NCBI RefSeq assembly: GCF_004136315.1
Contig: NZ_CP029562.1
Location: forward strand, 4,425,501-4,489,500
Length of the DNA stretch: 64,000 nucleotides
Direction: 5' to 3'
DNA from: Mesorhizobium sp. Pch-S
GTDB taxonomy: Bacteria > Pseudomonadota > Alphaproteobacteria > Rhizobiales > Rhizobiaceae
Positions 51,920 through 61,126 of the stretch are shown here, piece after piece. The translations under genes were made by a program, and so were the position numbers. Below the pieces are notes generated by a model. The model was not told the DNA's origin and made no database searches. It worked only from the letters and a program-made list of their open reading frames with translations. Each line of letters opens with the position of its first letter. Position 1 is the first letter of the stretch.

Positions 51920-53092
51920 ATGGACAAGGCTTCGACGATGACCCTGGAGGTGACCGGCCTCAGCAAGATGTTCTTCGTCTCCGACGAGAGCACGGCTGGC
52001 GGTATACGCGAAGCGACGTTTTCGCTGAAGCCTGGCACCTTCTTCACGCTTCTCGGGCCAAGCGGCTGCGGCAAGACGACGACATTGCGCTGCATTGCCG
52101 GCCTGGAAAGGCCTGATCGTGGCCTGATCCGGCTCGGCAACGACGTCCTGTTCGACAGCTCCCGCGGCATTGCCGTACCACTCAACCATCGCAACATCGG
52201 CATGGTGTTCCAGTCCTATGCGATCTGGCCGCACATGACGGTGTTCGAGAACGTCGCCTTTCCCTTGCGGGTTGCCAAGGATCGCAAATACAGCCGTGCG
52301 GAAGTCACCAAGCTCGTTGACGATGCGCTGAAGCGCGTCGGGCTCGATGGTCTGCAGACCCGCTCCTCGACCCGCCTGTCCGGCGGCCAGCAGCAGCGTG
52401 TGGCCCTGGCACGGGCCATCGTGCGGCAGCCGAAGCTGCTGCTGCTGGACGAACCGCTTTCCAATCTCGATGCGACGTTGCGCGACGAGATGCGCACCGA
52501 ACTCAAGCGCCTGCAGCAGCAGGTCGGCATCACCACCATCTATGTGACGCATGACCAGACGGAAGCGCTGGAAATGTCCGATCTGGTCGCAGTGATCGAC
52601 AAGGGCAATGTCGTGCAGATGGCGCCGCCGCGCGACATCTACAACCGCCCCACCAGCGCTTTCGTGGCCGGTTTTGTCGGCGCCACCAATCTGGTGCGGG
52701 GTAAGGTTCGTCGCGAAGTGAACGGAAGCGGCTTCGGCAGCGTCGTGCTCGAAGGAGGGCATGAGATCCAGTGCGCCTTCCAGCAGGTGCTGCCGGCCGA
52801 GAAGGATATCGCCGTCTCGATCCGGCCGGAATCGATGAGCATCAAGCCGCTGGCGGCCCCCGTTCACGACGGCGACAATCGCCTCAAGGGTACCGTCATG
52901 CTGAGCGGTTTCCTGGGCAATATGATCCGCTACAACGTCAAGGTCGGCGAACGCGTCTTCCAGATCAATGCCGGCCCCGAGACCATGTTCGAGATCGGCT
53001 CCGAAGTGTTCGTCGATTTCCCCGGCTCGGCCGCACTCGGCGTTCCGTGGGAACTGGTCCCAAGCGAACCGGTGAAAGCAGCCGGGGCCTGA
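51920..53092 (+). CDS. PotA/FbpC-type ABC transporter ATPase
   Basis: This is a 390-residue ATPase. The start at 51920 has GGGGAAGG upstream; the open frame begins 111 bases earlier and overlaps the previous stop. It has Walker [17 protein letters not shown], Walker B LLLLDEPLSNLD, and a C-terminal TOBE region (AVSIRPESM). It energises uptake of polyamines, iron or organic anions. No permease genes lie next to it; the exported protein starting at 63925 may be its partner. A clear terminator follows. Confidence 0.92.
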   Translation: MDKASTMTLEVTGLSKMFFVSDESTAGGIREATFSLKPGTFFTLLGPSGCGKTTTLRCIAGLERPDRGLIRLGNDVLFDSSRGIAVPLNHRNIGMVFQSYAIWPHMTVFENVAFPLRVAKDRKYSRAEVTKLVDDALKRVGLDGLQTRSSTRLSGGQQQRVALARAIVRQPKLLLLDEPLSNLDATLRDEMRTELKRLQQQVGITTIYVTHDQTEALEMSDLVAVIDKGNVVQMAPPRDIYNRPTSAFVAGFVGATNLVRGKVRREVNGSGFGSVVLEGGHEIQCAFQQVLPAEKDIAVSIRPESMSIKPLAAPVHDGDNRLKGTVMLSGFLGNMIRYNVKVGERVFQINAGPETMFEIGSEVFVDFPGSAALGVPWELVPSEPVKAAGA

Positions 53093-53126
53093 CAAACGAC
53101 CCAGGCAACTGTGCGTTCGAAGTCAA

Positions 53127-53160
53127 TCGAGGCGGATCCCGTTCCGCCTCGATTTTTTTT
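53127..53160 (+). terminator. Rho-independent terminator after the ABC ATPase
   Basis: A ten-base stem, TCGAGGCGGA (53127-53136) with TCCGCCTCGA (53143-53152), and a 6-nt loop are followed by eight T (53153-53160). Confidence 0.92.
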
Positions 53161-53221
53161 GTATCTCGTCCGGATGATGATGCGCCCGTTGCCCGCAAGC
53201 ATCCATAAAGCGGCGCGCAAA

Positions 53222-53248
53222 GCAAAACGCGGGCCGATGGCCCGCGTT
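53222..53248 (-). terminator. Terminator after the MmgE/PrpD gene
   Basis: Ten-base arms AACGCGGGCC (53226-53235) and GGCCCGCGTT (53239-53248) flank GAT. On the reverse strand the stem is followed by TTTTGCTTTG. Confidence 0.75.
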
Positions 53249-53273
53249 TCGTTACTTGCCGGATCGCTGCTTG

Positions 53274-54638
53274 TCAGGCCGCGAGGTCGCTGATCCTGGC
53301 GACGTTCTGCAGGTGGATCAACTGGTCGAACAGGCGACGCGCCTTGGCTTCATCCAGCTGCTGCTTGCTGCAGGCAGCAAATTTGCTCCACAATTCCTCT
53401 TCGCTCATCCGGCGTGTCCAGTGGCCGCGCGCATAGGGAACGCTCGGGCTTTCGAGCATTGTGCCGTTCTTCAGATAGATGCGCACGCCGCCGCTGTAGC
53501 CGAGATTGGGCTGGGTGTCGGCGGGAATGCTCTTGTCTGTTGCCGGCGTGATCACCTTCATCAACGCCTGAACCTTCGGCTGGCTGTAGAAGGCTTCGCT
53601 CAGCTCATAGAATGTCCCTTGCCGCGAGATGATGGCGCCCGCGACGCCAAGCGCAATGCTGTGGCTCGGCACAAAGTTGATGGTCGACGGCGATTTCGAG
53701 ACGACGGCATATTGCGCCTCGCTGATCATCACGTCCACGCGTTCGATCGCGTCAGGCGAAACGTCATGTTCCCGGACGAGATCGAGAGCTCCGTCGATGG
53801 CACGCTGGTTCATGTTGCCGAACGGATACTGCTTGACGTTGATGCCGACGGTTTCCAGCCGCCAGGCCTTGCCGAGATCCTCGATCGGCGTGTCGAGGTC
53901 GACTGCACCCTTTGGGGAAAGCGCGACCAGCATACCGCGACCGCTGCGTTCCAGTCCGTCATTCGGGGTCGTCATGCCGGCCCTGGCCAGCCGCGCCGCC
54001 ATGACGCCGGCAGCCGCACCGCGTCCGACCTGGAAGGGGCCGACATCGGTGTCGAAACTTGCCGTGATGCCGCCGGGCATCGCGGCAGCGATGCCGATGG
54101 CGCGCAAGGTGGTGTCCGGGTCGAAGCCGTGCAGGCTGCTGATGGCGATTGCAGCCGCCGTCGGACCGAACGCCGCCGTCGCATGCCAGCCCTTGCCGGC
54201 ATAGGAGTCGGGGTCGCGTTCCGAAAGGCGCGCCCAGGCCTCGTAACCGGCGGCGTAGCCACGGATGACATCCTTTCCGGAAGCGCCGCTGGCTTCGGCC
54301 TCGGCAATCAGCGCCGGCATCAGGATCGTGCTGGTGTGACAGCCGGAGAAAGCGACGTCGTCATAGACGACGCTGGTGGTGGTGGCCGAGTTCACGAAGG
54401 CCGCTTCGGTCGTCGAGGCGCGTTCCTTGCCGAGGAAGATGCGGGCATCGCCCTTGCTGCCGCGCGTGCCGAGTTCGGCCAGGACGATGTTGGAGACCGA
54501 TGTGCCGATGCCCGACATCATGACGCCGACGGTATCGGCCATGCCGGTGTTGATCGCTTCGACCGCCAGGTCGGGAATGTCTTCATATTTCAGCTTGGCC
54601 GCAAACTCGGCAAGCGTGCGGGATATGGGGGCGGGCAT
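53274..54638 (-). CDS. MmgE/PrpD family protein
   Basis: This is a 454-residue protein of the 2-methylcitrate dehydratase/cis-aconitate decarboxylase fold: DTVGVMMSGIGT, VYDDVAFSGCHTSTILMPALIAEAE, GYAAGYEAWARL, KGWHATAAFGPTAAAI and KQYPFGNMNQRAIDG. Family members dehydrate, decarboxylate or isomerise tricarboxylate-like acids. No methylcitrate-cycle genes are present, so the substrate is probably a pathway-specific acid. It is the last gene of the unit GST, thiolase-like, DUF35, MmgE, with a terminator behind it. Confidence 0.9.
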   Translation of the reverse strand: MPAPISRTLAEFAAKLKYEDIPDLAVEAINTGMADTVGVMMSGIGTSVSNIVLAELGTRGSKGDARIFLGKERASTTEAAFVNSATTTSVVYDDVAFSGCHTSTILMPALIAEAEASGASGKDVIRGYAAGYEAWARLSERDPDSYAGKGWHATAAFGPTAAAIAISSLHGFDPDTTLRAIGIAAAMPGGITASFDTDVGPFQVGRGAAAGVMAARLARAGMTTPNDGLERSGRGMLVALSPKGAVDLDTPIEDLGKAWRLETVGINVKQYPFGNMNQRAIDGALDLVREHDVSPDAIERVDVMISEAQYAVVSKSPSTINFVPSHSIALGVAGAIISRQGTFYELSEAFYSQPKVQALMKVITPATDKSIPADTQPNLGYSGGVRIYLKNGTMLESPSVPYARGHWTRRMSEEELWSKFAACSKQQLDEAKARRLFDQLIHLQNVARISDLAA

Positions 54639-54746
54639 CGACGGTTTCCTCTCTGATTTTTCTTGATTGGGAGCTTCGAGACGCGTGGCGCGATGATCAA
54701 GCGAGCTTTCGGCAAGCCTGCTTGAGAATTCATCGCGACGGCGTGC

Positions 54747-55130
54747 TCAGGCGAGCTTGAACATCGGCAGCACGTCGCCGTCGGGCTGCCGTTGGATAGC
54801 AATCTCCACCGCCTTGCCAATGCGGATCGCTTCCAGGTCGCTGTCGACGATGTTGGTCATCATCGTCGGACCTTCCTCGAGCGACACATAAGCGATGGCG
54901 TAGGGAGGCTTGGCCTGGCGCATGATGCTGTAGGAATAGATCGTTCCACGACCGCTGGCTTCCCGCCATTCGGTGTCGGCGCTGGTGCAGAAGGGGCAAT
55001 GGGCACGGGGATACCAGTGCACCCGCCCACAGCTGCGACAACCCCTCACCAGAAAACGGCCTTCCTCGAGCGCGGACCAGAACGGTTGGATTTCCGGGTG
55101 ATGCGGTAGCGTGTTCGACAAGATGGACAT
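54747..55130 (-). CDS. DUF35 OB-fold/Zn-ribbon acyl-CoA-associated protein, copy 1
   Basis: This is a 127-residue protein starting at 55130. The zinc ribbon is CRSCGRVHWYPRAHCPFC, followed by the OB fold (GRGTIYSYSIMRQ, IAYVSLEEGPTMMTNIVD). Such proteins bind acyl-CoA and form complexes with thiolase-like partners. The thiolase-like gene is 8 bp upstream. Known pairs are steroid side-chain retro-aldolases (Ltp2-ChsH2) and the PhlBC acyltransferase. Confidence 0.9.
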   Translation of the reverse strand: MSILSNTLPHHPEIQPFWSALEEGRFLVRGCRSCGRVHWYPRAHCPFCTSADTEWREASGRGTIYSYSIMRQAKPPYAIAYVSLEEGPTMMTNIVDSDLEAIRIGKAVEIAIQRQPDGDVLPMFKLA

Positions 55131-55138
55131 GATGCTTC

Positions 55139-56308
55139 CTATTCGCGTTCGAGGATGAGGCTCGCCGAGCCGTGGCGCGTGCCGAGCAGGCCGCCGGTGC
55201 CGTGCGCCATGGCGAGATCGCAATTGGCGACCTGCACGGCGGGATGGGCTTCACCGCGCAACTGGCGCACCGCCTCGATGATCTTGGTCATGCCGCCGCG
55301 ATGGTTGGGGTGGTTGTTGCAGAGGCCGCCGCCGTCCGTGTTGAACGGCAGCTTGCCGATGCCAGAGATCAGATTGCCGTCCGCGACGAAACGGCCGCCT
55401 TCACCCTTCTTGCAGAAGCCGAGGTCTTCCAGCTGGATGATCACCGTGATGGTGAAGCTGTCGTAGACCGAGACATATTTGATGTCGGCGGGAGTGAGCC
55501 CGGCTTCTTCGAAGGCAAGCGCGCCGCTACGGGCTCCGCCGGAATAGGTCAGATCGACATCGCCGCCAGCAAGATGCTTGATCGCTTCGGCAGCGCCGCG
55601 CACCTTGACCAGCGGCCGCTTAAGGCTGCGGGCGATCTCGGGGCGGGCGACGATGACCGCGCCACCGCCGTCGCTGATGACGCAACAATCCAGCCGGCGC
55701 AGCGGATCGGCGACAACCGGCGAGTTCGCTACGTCTTCGACCGTCACGACATCGCGCAGCATTGCGTTCGGATTGTGCTGGGCATGATGCGAGGCAGCGA
55801 CCTTGACCCATGCCAGTTGCTCCGGCGTCGTGCCGAACTGGTGCATGTGCCGCATGGCGCACATCGCATAGGCGTTGAGCGTGGTCATGCCGAAAGGCTG
55901 TTCCCATGGGAAGTCCGGCTGCACCGGGTTGTCGATGCGCTGCGGCGCACCCTTCTGCTGGCCCTCGCTGCGCGGCCTGCCAGCCAGCGTGATCAGCGCG
56001 ATGTTGCATTTGCCTGCGGCGATCGCCTGGGCCGCGTGGTTGACATGCAGGATGTAGGAAGAGCCACCGACATTGGTGGAATCGGCGTGGCGCACCTTAA
56101 GGTTCATGTATTCGACCAGCGACAGCGGTCCCGTACCCGGCGCATCACCGCCGCAGAAATAACCGTCGATGTCGTCCTTGCTGAGGCCGGCATCGGCGAG
56201 CGCCCCGAACGCCACCTCGGCATGGAGCTGCGGCAGCGATTTGTCGGGTGCTTTGCGGGTGGGATGCTCGTAGGCGCCGACGATGTAGGCTTGTCCGTTG
56301 ATGCTCAT
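55139..56308 (-). CDS. Thiolase-superfamily protein (SCP2/Ltp2-like), copy 1
   Basis: This is a 389-residue thiolase-fold protein. Where classical thiolases have a nucleophilic Cys the sequence reads NVGGSSYILHVNHAAQAI, without Cys, as in the Ltp-type lyases. ISDGGGAVIVARPE, VYDSFTITVIIQLEDLGFC and NTDGGGLCNNHPNHRGG are conserved in that group. With its DUF35 partner it may perform a retro-aldol cleavage of a CoA thioester rather than thiolysis. The start overlaps the GST stop by ATGA. Confidence 0.88.
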   Translation of the reverse strand: MSINGQAYIVGAYEHPTRKAPDKSLPQLHAEVAFGALADAGLSKDDIDGYFCGGDAPGTGPLSLVEYMNLKVRHADSTNVGGSSYILHVNHAAQAIAAGKCNIALITLAGRPRSEGQQKGAPQRIDNPVQPDFPWEQPFGMTTLNAYAMCAMRHMHQFGTTPEQLAWVKVAASHHAQHNPNAMLRDVVTVEDVANSPVVADPLRRLDCCVISDGGGAVIVARPEIARSLKRPLVKVRGAAEAIKHLAGGDVDLTYSGGARSGALAFEEAGLTPADIKYVSVYDSFTITVIIQLEDLGFCKKGEGGRFVADGNLISGIGKLPFNTDGGGLCNNHPNHRGGMTKIIEAVRQLRGEAHPAVQVANCDLAMAHGTGGLLGTRHGSASLILERE

Positions 56309-56982
56309 GCTTTTCCTGCTTTTTCCTGTTTTCCGGAACTGGCGGCGGCCGCCGCCAGTTCGTCGAAATAGGCCGTCGCGACGACCGATGGCCGCTGGCT
56401 GAGCGCCGCAAACCAGTTTGCCAATGAGGGGTAAGCGTCACGCCAGACAACGTCGGCCGGCAGGCGGAAGTCGATGTAGGAGAGGGCCGACGCGATCGCG
56501 ATCTGCGCCATGTCGAAAGGCGCATGCATCATCCCGGGCGCCTCGGCTTCGAGGGCGGCAAAGATCAGTGGCAGCTTCTCCTTCAGTGCGGCCAGGCGCC
56601 GCTCCGACTGGTCCGGCTGGTTGCGCGATTTCTCCGAAAGCAGGCTCATGAGCGCCGCGATAAGACCGTCGCCAAGTGCCAGCAGGCGCATCATCGCGAT
56701 TTCCGCGGCAACTTCGCGCGGATGCAACTGGGCCTTGCCAGGCACGAGATCGAGATAACGACAGATCACATTTGAATCGAACAGCGCCTGGCCGTCGTCC
56801 AGGATCAGCGTCGGGATCTGCCCCAGAGGGTTGACCGAGAGCATGGTCGGGTTCGCGGCCAGGGCCGTCACGACCATCGGCTCCACCACAATATCGCGGA
56901 TTGCTCCCGTCTCGTGAGCGGCGATCAAGACCTTGCGCACATAAGGCGATCTGGAGGATCCGTAGAGTTTCATCTTTTTCAT
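56305..56982 (-). CDS. Glutathione S-transferase family protein
   Basis: This is a 225-residue two-domain GST. The N-terminal thioredoxin-like half reads KLYGSSRSPYVRKVLIAAHETG, with Ser near the usual catalytic position, and NPLGQIPTLILDDGQALFDSNVICRYLD binds glutathione. An all-helical half follows. It may conjugate, dehalogenate or isomerise a pathway compound. It is the first gene of the unit and divergent from the LysR gene. Confidence 0.9.
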   Translation of the reverse strand: MKKMKLYGSSRSPYVRKVLIAAHETGAIRDIVVEPMVVTALAANPTMLSVNPLGQIPTLILDDGQALFDSNVICRYLDLVPGKAQLHPREVAAEIAMMRLLALGDGLIAALMSLLSEKSRNQPDQSERRLAALKEKLPLIFAALEAEAPGMMHAPFDMAQIAIASALSYIDFRLPADVVWRDAYPSLANWFAALSQRPSVVATAYFDELAAAAASSGKQEKAGKA

Positions 56983-57151
56983 TTTTACGGCTCAGAAAAA
57001 ATCAATCGCCACATACATTTTCTGCAACGCCATCATCTTTGTCGTCGTTGCAAAATCATTCTTCCAGGGAGCATCGGGGTAGTTGATTAGCAAGCAAAAT
57101 TGCGTCAACATCGCCAGAATTCATACGTCTAGACAAATCGAAATCGTGACG

Positions 57152-57167
57152 ATGGTCAATTGACCAT
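57152..57167. promoter_or_regulatory. Perfect 16-bp palindrome before LysR
   Basis: ATGGTCAATTGACCAT is fully self-complementary and lies 37 bp before the LysR start, in the divergent gap with the GST gene (56983-57203). It is an operator candidate. The gap also holds GCGTCAAC, which resembles only the TTGACG half of the shared 15-bp box. Confidence 0.55.
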
Positions 57168-57203
57168 TTGGAATGTTCGAATGAGTATTTCTCAAGGATG
57201 AGC

Positions 57204-58166
57204 ATGTCGAAACGTCTTCCTCCGCTCAACGCACTGCGTGCCTTCGAGGCTGCAGGCCGTCACGTCAGCTTCACCAAGGCCGCCGAAGAGCTTTTTGTAA
57301 CGCCTGGCGCCATCAGCCGTCAGATCAAACTGCTCGAAGACGTGCTCGGCCTTGAACTGTTCGAGCGCACGAGCCGCGATCTCAGGATACCCGACGAGGC
57401 GCGAGAATATTCGATCGCTCTCGGCGACGCGTTCGAACAGATCAACCGGGCTACCAAGCGGCTGATGTCCGCACACCGGGCGCGTTCTCTGCGCATCCAT
57501 TGCCCGATGACGTTCACGCTGCGCTGGCTGATGCCGCGCCTGCCGCTGTTCCACCGGCTTTACCCGACGCGCCAGATCCAGCTCACGACCACTCTCCTGC
57601 CGATGCCGGCCAACCTGCTGCATCTCGGCGATGCCGACGTGGTGATCCAGATGGGCAAGGGCGACTGGCCCGACCTGATTGCGCACAGGCTCGCCGACAG
57701 CGCGCTGGTCCCGGTTTGTAGCCAGGCCTACCTGTCGTCGATGGGCGGGACGATGGCGGTCGAAAAACTGAACGAGGCGACGCTGCTGTGCTCGATGGCC
57801 CGGCCGGACGACTGGCGCGACTGGCTTGACGCCGCCGGCGGGCACGATATCGACGATCAGCGTGGCCTGCATTTCGAAAGCTCAAGCCTTGCCTATCAGG
57901 CAGCCATCGAAGGCATAGGTATCGCCATCGGCCAGATATCGCTGATTGCCGGCGATCTCGTCGCAGGCCGTCTCGTCGCCCCGTTCGACTTCGTCCACGA
58001 CAACGGCAATGCCTATTACCTGACCTATGCCAAACAGTCGGAGAACGATTCCCGTCTCATGGAATTCCGCGACTGGATCATGGAGCAGGTGGTCGAGTTC
58101 GAGGCCTGGCTGGCGGAGTCGCAGGGGCCGGCGGTGCTGGCTCTCAAGCCGAACCAAGCTCAATGA
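57204..58166 (+). CDS. LysR-family regulator, GcvA-like
   Basis: This is a 320-residue protein. The start at 57204 (MSKRLPPLNALRAFEAAGRH) has AAGG six bases upstream and matches the usual GcvA-like opening. Its HTH is VSFTKAAEELFVTPGAISRQIKLLED. It sits in the middle of the CoA-dependent genes, divergent from the GST unit, and its 3' end overlaps the convergent CoA-transferase gene by 23 bases. It is the only regulator found between 42 and 64 kb, so it is the prime candidate to control the shared boxes. Confidence 0.92.
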   Translation: MSKRLPPLNALRAFEAAGRHVSFTKAAEELFVTPGAISRQIKLLEDVLGLELFERTSRDLRIPDEAREYSIALGDAFEQINRATKRLMSAHRARSLRIHCPMTFTLRWLMPRLPLFHRLYPTRQIQLTTTLLPMPANLLHLGDADVVIQMGKGDWPDLIAHRLADSALVPVCSQAYLSSMGGTMAVEKLNEATLLCSMARPDDWRDWLDAAGGHDIDDQRGLHFESSSLAYQAAIEGIGIAIGQISLIAGDLVAGRLVAPFDFVHDNGNAYYLTYAKQSENDSRLMEFRDWIMEQVVEFEAWLAESQGPAVLALKPNQAQ

Positions 58167-59304
58167 CACCGGCTTTTGCAAGTGCTGTGATCTCGTCGGC
58201 GCTGTAGCCGGCGATCTCGCTCAGGATCGTTGCAGTGTTGGCGCCGATGCCTGGGGCAGGGCGCTTGATCGCCAGCGGCGCTTCATCGATCTGGAACGGA
58301 AAGCCCTTCACGCGTTTGCCGTCGAAGCACTGGATGGCGTGCGACCAACTTTGACCTTCGAGTTTGAGCATGCCGGCGCCGTCCTGAGACGGCGCAGCCG
58401 CCAGCCCGATTTCTTGAAGTGATTGGGTTGCAGTTTCGCTGTTCCGCGCCGCGACATGGGCGGCCAGCGCGCTTCGCAATGCGGCGTCGTGCAACTGGAT
58501 GCTTCGGCCAAGCAAAGTGTTCAGGGCATCGAGGTCGGCAGCACGAACCGAGATGGCGACCCACGTCCCGTCCGCAGCCTGGAAGCAATCCTGCAGCAGG
58601 AATGGCTCCTGCGCATTTCCGCTGCGGCGGGTTTCTTCTCCCATCGATGCCGCAACGAAGGTCTCGCCGATGAGGAAGGATGTCAGGTCGCGCTGCGACA
58701 GATCGAGATGCACGCCGGGGCCACCCTGATGGACCGAGCGGAGGGCGGTGGTGATCATGCTGGCGGCAAAGATCGCTGCCACCTGGTCCGGATAATTCAC
58801 GTCCCGCCCGCTGATCACCGGCGCGTCGTCCTGATAGCCGGTTCCCCAGGCAAACCCTGCCACCGCTTCGAGCGTCGAGCCGTAGGAGACATGACTGGCG
58901 TCCGGCCCGGTCTCGCCCTGGCTGGAAACCGAGGCGAGGATGATACGGTCGTTGACGGCGCGCAGCGCCTCGAACGAAAGCCCGAGTTTCGGCAGTACGC
59001 CGCGGCGGAAGTTTTCGACCACGACATCGCTGCAAGCCACGAGCCGCAGCATGACCTCGCGGCCGGCAGCCTGCTTGAGGTCTATGCTGATCGCCTGCTT
59101 GTTGCGGTTGGTGGCCCGAAACAGCGGTGGCATGTCGTCGTCGGCTTTGGCTTCACCGGTTGGCCACAACCGGAAAGGATCGCGATAGGTCGGGGATTCG
59201 ATCTTGATAACCTCGGCGCCGAGGTCGGCCAGGATCGCAGATGTCGCCGCGCCAGCGGTGATGATGCCGAGATCGAGGACACGGCAGCCTTCAAGTACAC
59301 TCAC
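58144..59304 (-). CDS. CaiB/BaiF-type (class III) CoA-transferase, copy 1
   Basis: This is a 386-residue protein. GTG 59304 overlaps the stop of the next gene upstream (GTGA); the frame extends further without support. RVLDLGIITAGAATSAILADLGAEVIKIE, NRNKQAISIDLK and ENFRRGVLPKLGLSFEAL are class III CoA-transferase signatures, and the catalytic Asp is likely in RDVNYPDQVAAIFAA. It probably moves CoA to a carboxylic acid substrate in partnership with the overlapping paralogue. Confidence 0.92.
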   Translation of the reverse strand: MSVLEGCRVLDLGIITAGAATSAILADLGAEVIKIESPTYRDPFRLWPTGEAKADDDMPPLFRATNRNKQAISIDLKQAAGREVMLRLVACSDVVVENFRRGVLPKLGLSFEALRAVNDRIILASVSSQGETGPDASHVSYGSTLEAVAGFAWGTGYQDDAPVISGRDVNYPDQVAAIFAASMITTALRSVHQGGPGVHLDLSQRDLTSFLIGETFVAASMGEETRRSGNAQEPFLLQDCFQAADGTWVAISVRAADLDALNTLLGRSIQLHDAALRSALAAHVAARNSETATQSLQEIGLAAAPSQDGAGMLKLEGQSWSHAIQCFDGKRVKGFPFQIDEAPLAIKRPAPGIGANTATILSEIAGYSADEITALAKAGVIELGSA

Positions 59305-60386
59305 GATATGCCGACCGCTGTTGCGACCGGCGTGGTTCCGATCGTGTTGGAGAATGCAGAACCGTTCCACAGCACCGGCAGGCGCGGCGCAAAAATCGTG
59401 CCTTGCGCCTTGGGCGGATGCGGTAATTCCTCGAACAGTGCGCGCGCTGCATTGTGTGGATCGTCAAGCGCTTCTTCGGGCGCCCATACCGGTCCTAAGG
59501 GGAGCCGGAACGACAGCGCTTCTTCATGCAACTGCCGGCGCGTGCGCGAAAGGAATGCGTGCTCGATGACCTCGGCGAGCTCGACGGCGTTCTCAAGGCG
59601 CCCCTGGCGCGTGGCGAACTTGTCCTGGCCGATCCGCTCATCCCTGACCATCATGCGCAGATGCGGCCAGTCCGGCTCCTGGTAGACCAGCGCGATCCAG
59701 CCATCGGCGCAACGCACGATGCGCCATTCTGCCGACGCACCGGCGCGCCCCGGTGGCGTTGGCGCATCCGGTTCCAGCGGAACGGCCTTCCAGTTCAGCC
59801 AGACGACGATGTCCAGCAGGCTGGCGCGTATCGTCGCCGCACTATCCGAGCCTGGTTCCCTGGCGAGGGAAGCGGAGAGGCCACAGAAGGCGGCAAGGGC
59901 GAGCGCATAGGCTTCCTGGTGACCGACCAGTTTCAAGGGCTGGCGCTCGGCGTCGCCCACCATGTTCAGGAAGCCGCCCAGTGCCGCGACCGTGAATTCG
60001 GTTGCCGTGATGTCGGTTTCGGCATTTCTGCCGCCGAAAAGCGAAAGCAGTGCGATCTTCTTCGGCAGATCATCGGCGGGGATCGCGCCATGGACCTGAG
60101 GGTCGAGGATCGCAACATCGGCCTTGCGCAGGATGCCGGTCAGGAATGCACCGTCAAGGCTGCAATCGACCACCGATTTCCCCGCTGAAAGGAATCGCCG
60201 CAGAGCCTCCGGGATTGCGGATGTCGCCTCGTCGGCAGAGGCATGGTCCTCGACCTGGATCACCTTCGCGCCGAGGTCGGCGAAGATGCGCCCGGCCATC
60301 GCAGCCGCAAGCCGAAGCGCACCGCCAGGCGGGCCGCTGACGGCCTCGATGACCGTCAGCCCTTCATAGGGACGTGCAGGCTTCAT
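59301..60386 (-). CDS. CaiB/BaiF-type CoA-transferase family protein, copy 2 (divergent)
   Basis: This is a 361-residue protein starting at ATG 60386, overlapping the dienelactone-hydrolase stop by ATGA. The N-terminal LTVIEAVSGPPGGALRLAAAMAGRIFADLGAKVIQVE is CaiB-like. The middle is diverged, and the usual NRNK and catalytic-Asp stretches are not evident. It may be a non-catalytic partner in a heteromeric transferase with copy 1, the start of which overlaps its stop. Confidence 0.85.
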   Translation of the reverse strand: MKPARPYEGLTVIEAVSGPPGGALRLAAAMAGRIFADLGAKVIQVEDHASADEATSAIPEALRRFLSAGKSVVDCSLDGAFLTGILRKADVAILDPQVHGAIPADDLPKKIALLSLFGGRNAETDITATEFTVAALGGFLNMVGDAERQPLKLVGHQEAYALALAAFCGLSASLAREPGSDSAATIRASLLDIVVWLNWKAVPLEPDAPTPPGRAGASAEWRIVRCADGWIALVYQEPDWPHLRMMVRDERIGQDKFATRQGRLENAVELAEVIEHAFLSRTRRQLHEEALSFRLPLGPVWAPEEALDDPHNAARALFEELPHPPKAQGTIFAPRLPVLWNGSAFSNTIGTTPVATAVGIS

Positions 60387-61114
60387 TTCAGTGTGCGTTC
60401 CCACAGCTTGAACATCTTTGCCCAGGTCGCTTCCGCTGCCTGAGGCTGGTAGGCGCGTCCGGCGGTGAAGCAGTAGCCGTGGCGGCTGTTGGGGTGAATT
60501 TGGCTTTCATGATTACCGCCCGTTGCCTTGATCGCCTGTTCGATCGCGGCAATCGTTTCCGGAGGCGTCGCCGTGTCCGTCTCGGCGAAGCCGAAATAGA
60601 GCTCGCCTCTCACCTGCGACATCAGCTTGTGCGGGGAGCCGTCGTCTTCGGTGAAAAGACCGACGCCATAGAGGGACGCGGCCGATGCAAAACGGTCGCC
60701 GAAATAGGCCGACAGCGACACGACATAGCGTCCGCTCATGCAGAATCCGACGCAGGAAACCCTGTCGCTCTTGGCGTCCGCTTCACCGTCGAGATAGCCG
60801 AACAGGCCGGCGGTGTCCTCGTTGACCGTGTCGTTGTCGATGCTGCGCAGGCACGCGCCGACGACGGCAGACATGCGATCGTCCCGGCGCGGCAGGTCGA
60901 AACGCACCGTTCCCAGCCGGTAGTAGAGATCAGGCAGGGCGCAGTAGTAGCCTTGGGCCGCGATGCGCCGCGCCATGTCACGCAGCTCCTCGCGAATGCC
61001 GGGGGCATCCATGTAGAGAATGACGACGGGGTAGGGGCCGCCGCCATCCGGGCGGACCGTGAAAGTCGGCATCCGGCCGTGCTTGGTTACGACGAGTACT
61101 TCGTTTTCGCGCAT
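60383..61114 (-). CDS. Dienelactone hydrolase family protein
   Basis: This is a 243-residue alpha/beta hydrolase of the DLH type. The nucleophile Cys is in GFCMSGRY, FGFAETDTATP holds the acid, and NSRHGYCF the His. PVVILYMDAPGIREELRDMARRIAAQGYY is the family opening. DLH enzymes hydrolyse dienelactones or related enol lactones and some esters. It lies between the DUF35 gene and the CoA transferases on one transcript. Confidence 0.91.
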   Translation of the reverse strand: MRENEVLVVTKHGRMPTFTVRPDGGGPYPVVILYMDAPGIREELRDMARRIAAQGYYCALPDLYYRLGTVRFDLPRRDDRMSAVVGACLRSIDNDTVNEDTAGLFGYLDGEADAKSDRVSCVGFCMSGRYVVSLSAYFGDRFASAASLYGVGLFTEDDGSPHKLMSQVRGELYFGFAETDTATPPETIAAIEQAIKATGGNHESQIHPNSRHGYCFTAGRAYQPQAAEATWAKMFKLWERTLK

Positions 61115-61126
61115 CTTATCCTCGGT

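Noticed and set aside
51821..54656. Long antisense frames opposite the ABC ATPase and MmgE/PrpD genes
   Set aside because: Both sense genes have complete family motifs and their own terminators; the antisense frames have none.
55172..59685. Forward frames of about 400 codons opposite the thiolase-like and CoA-transferase genes
   Set aside because: No recognisable domain and compositional shadow of the reverse-strand genes.
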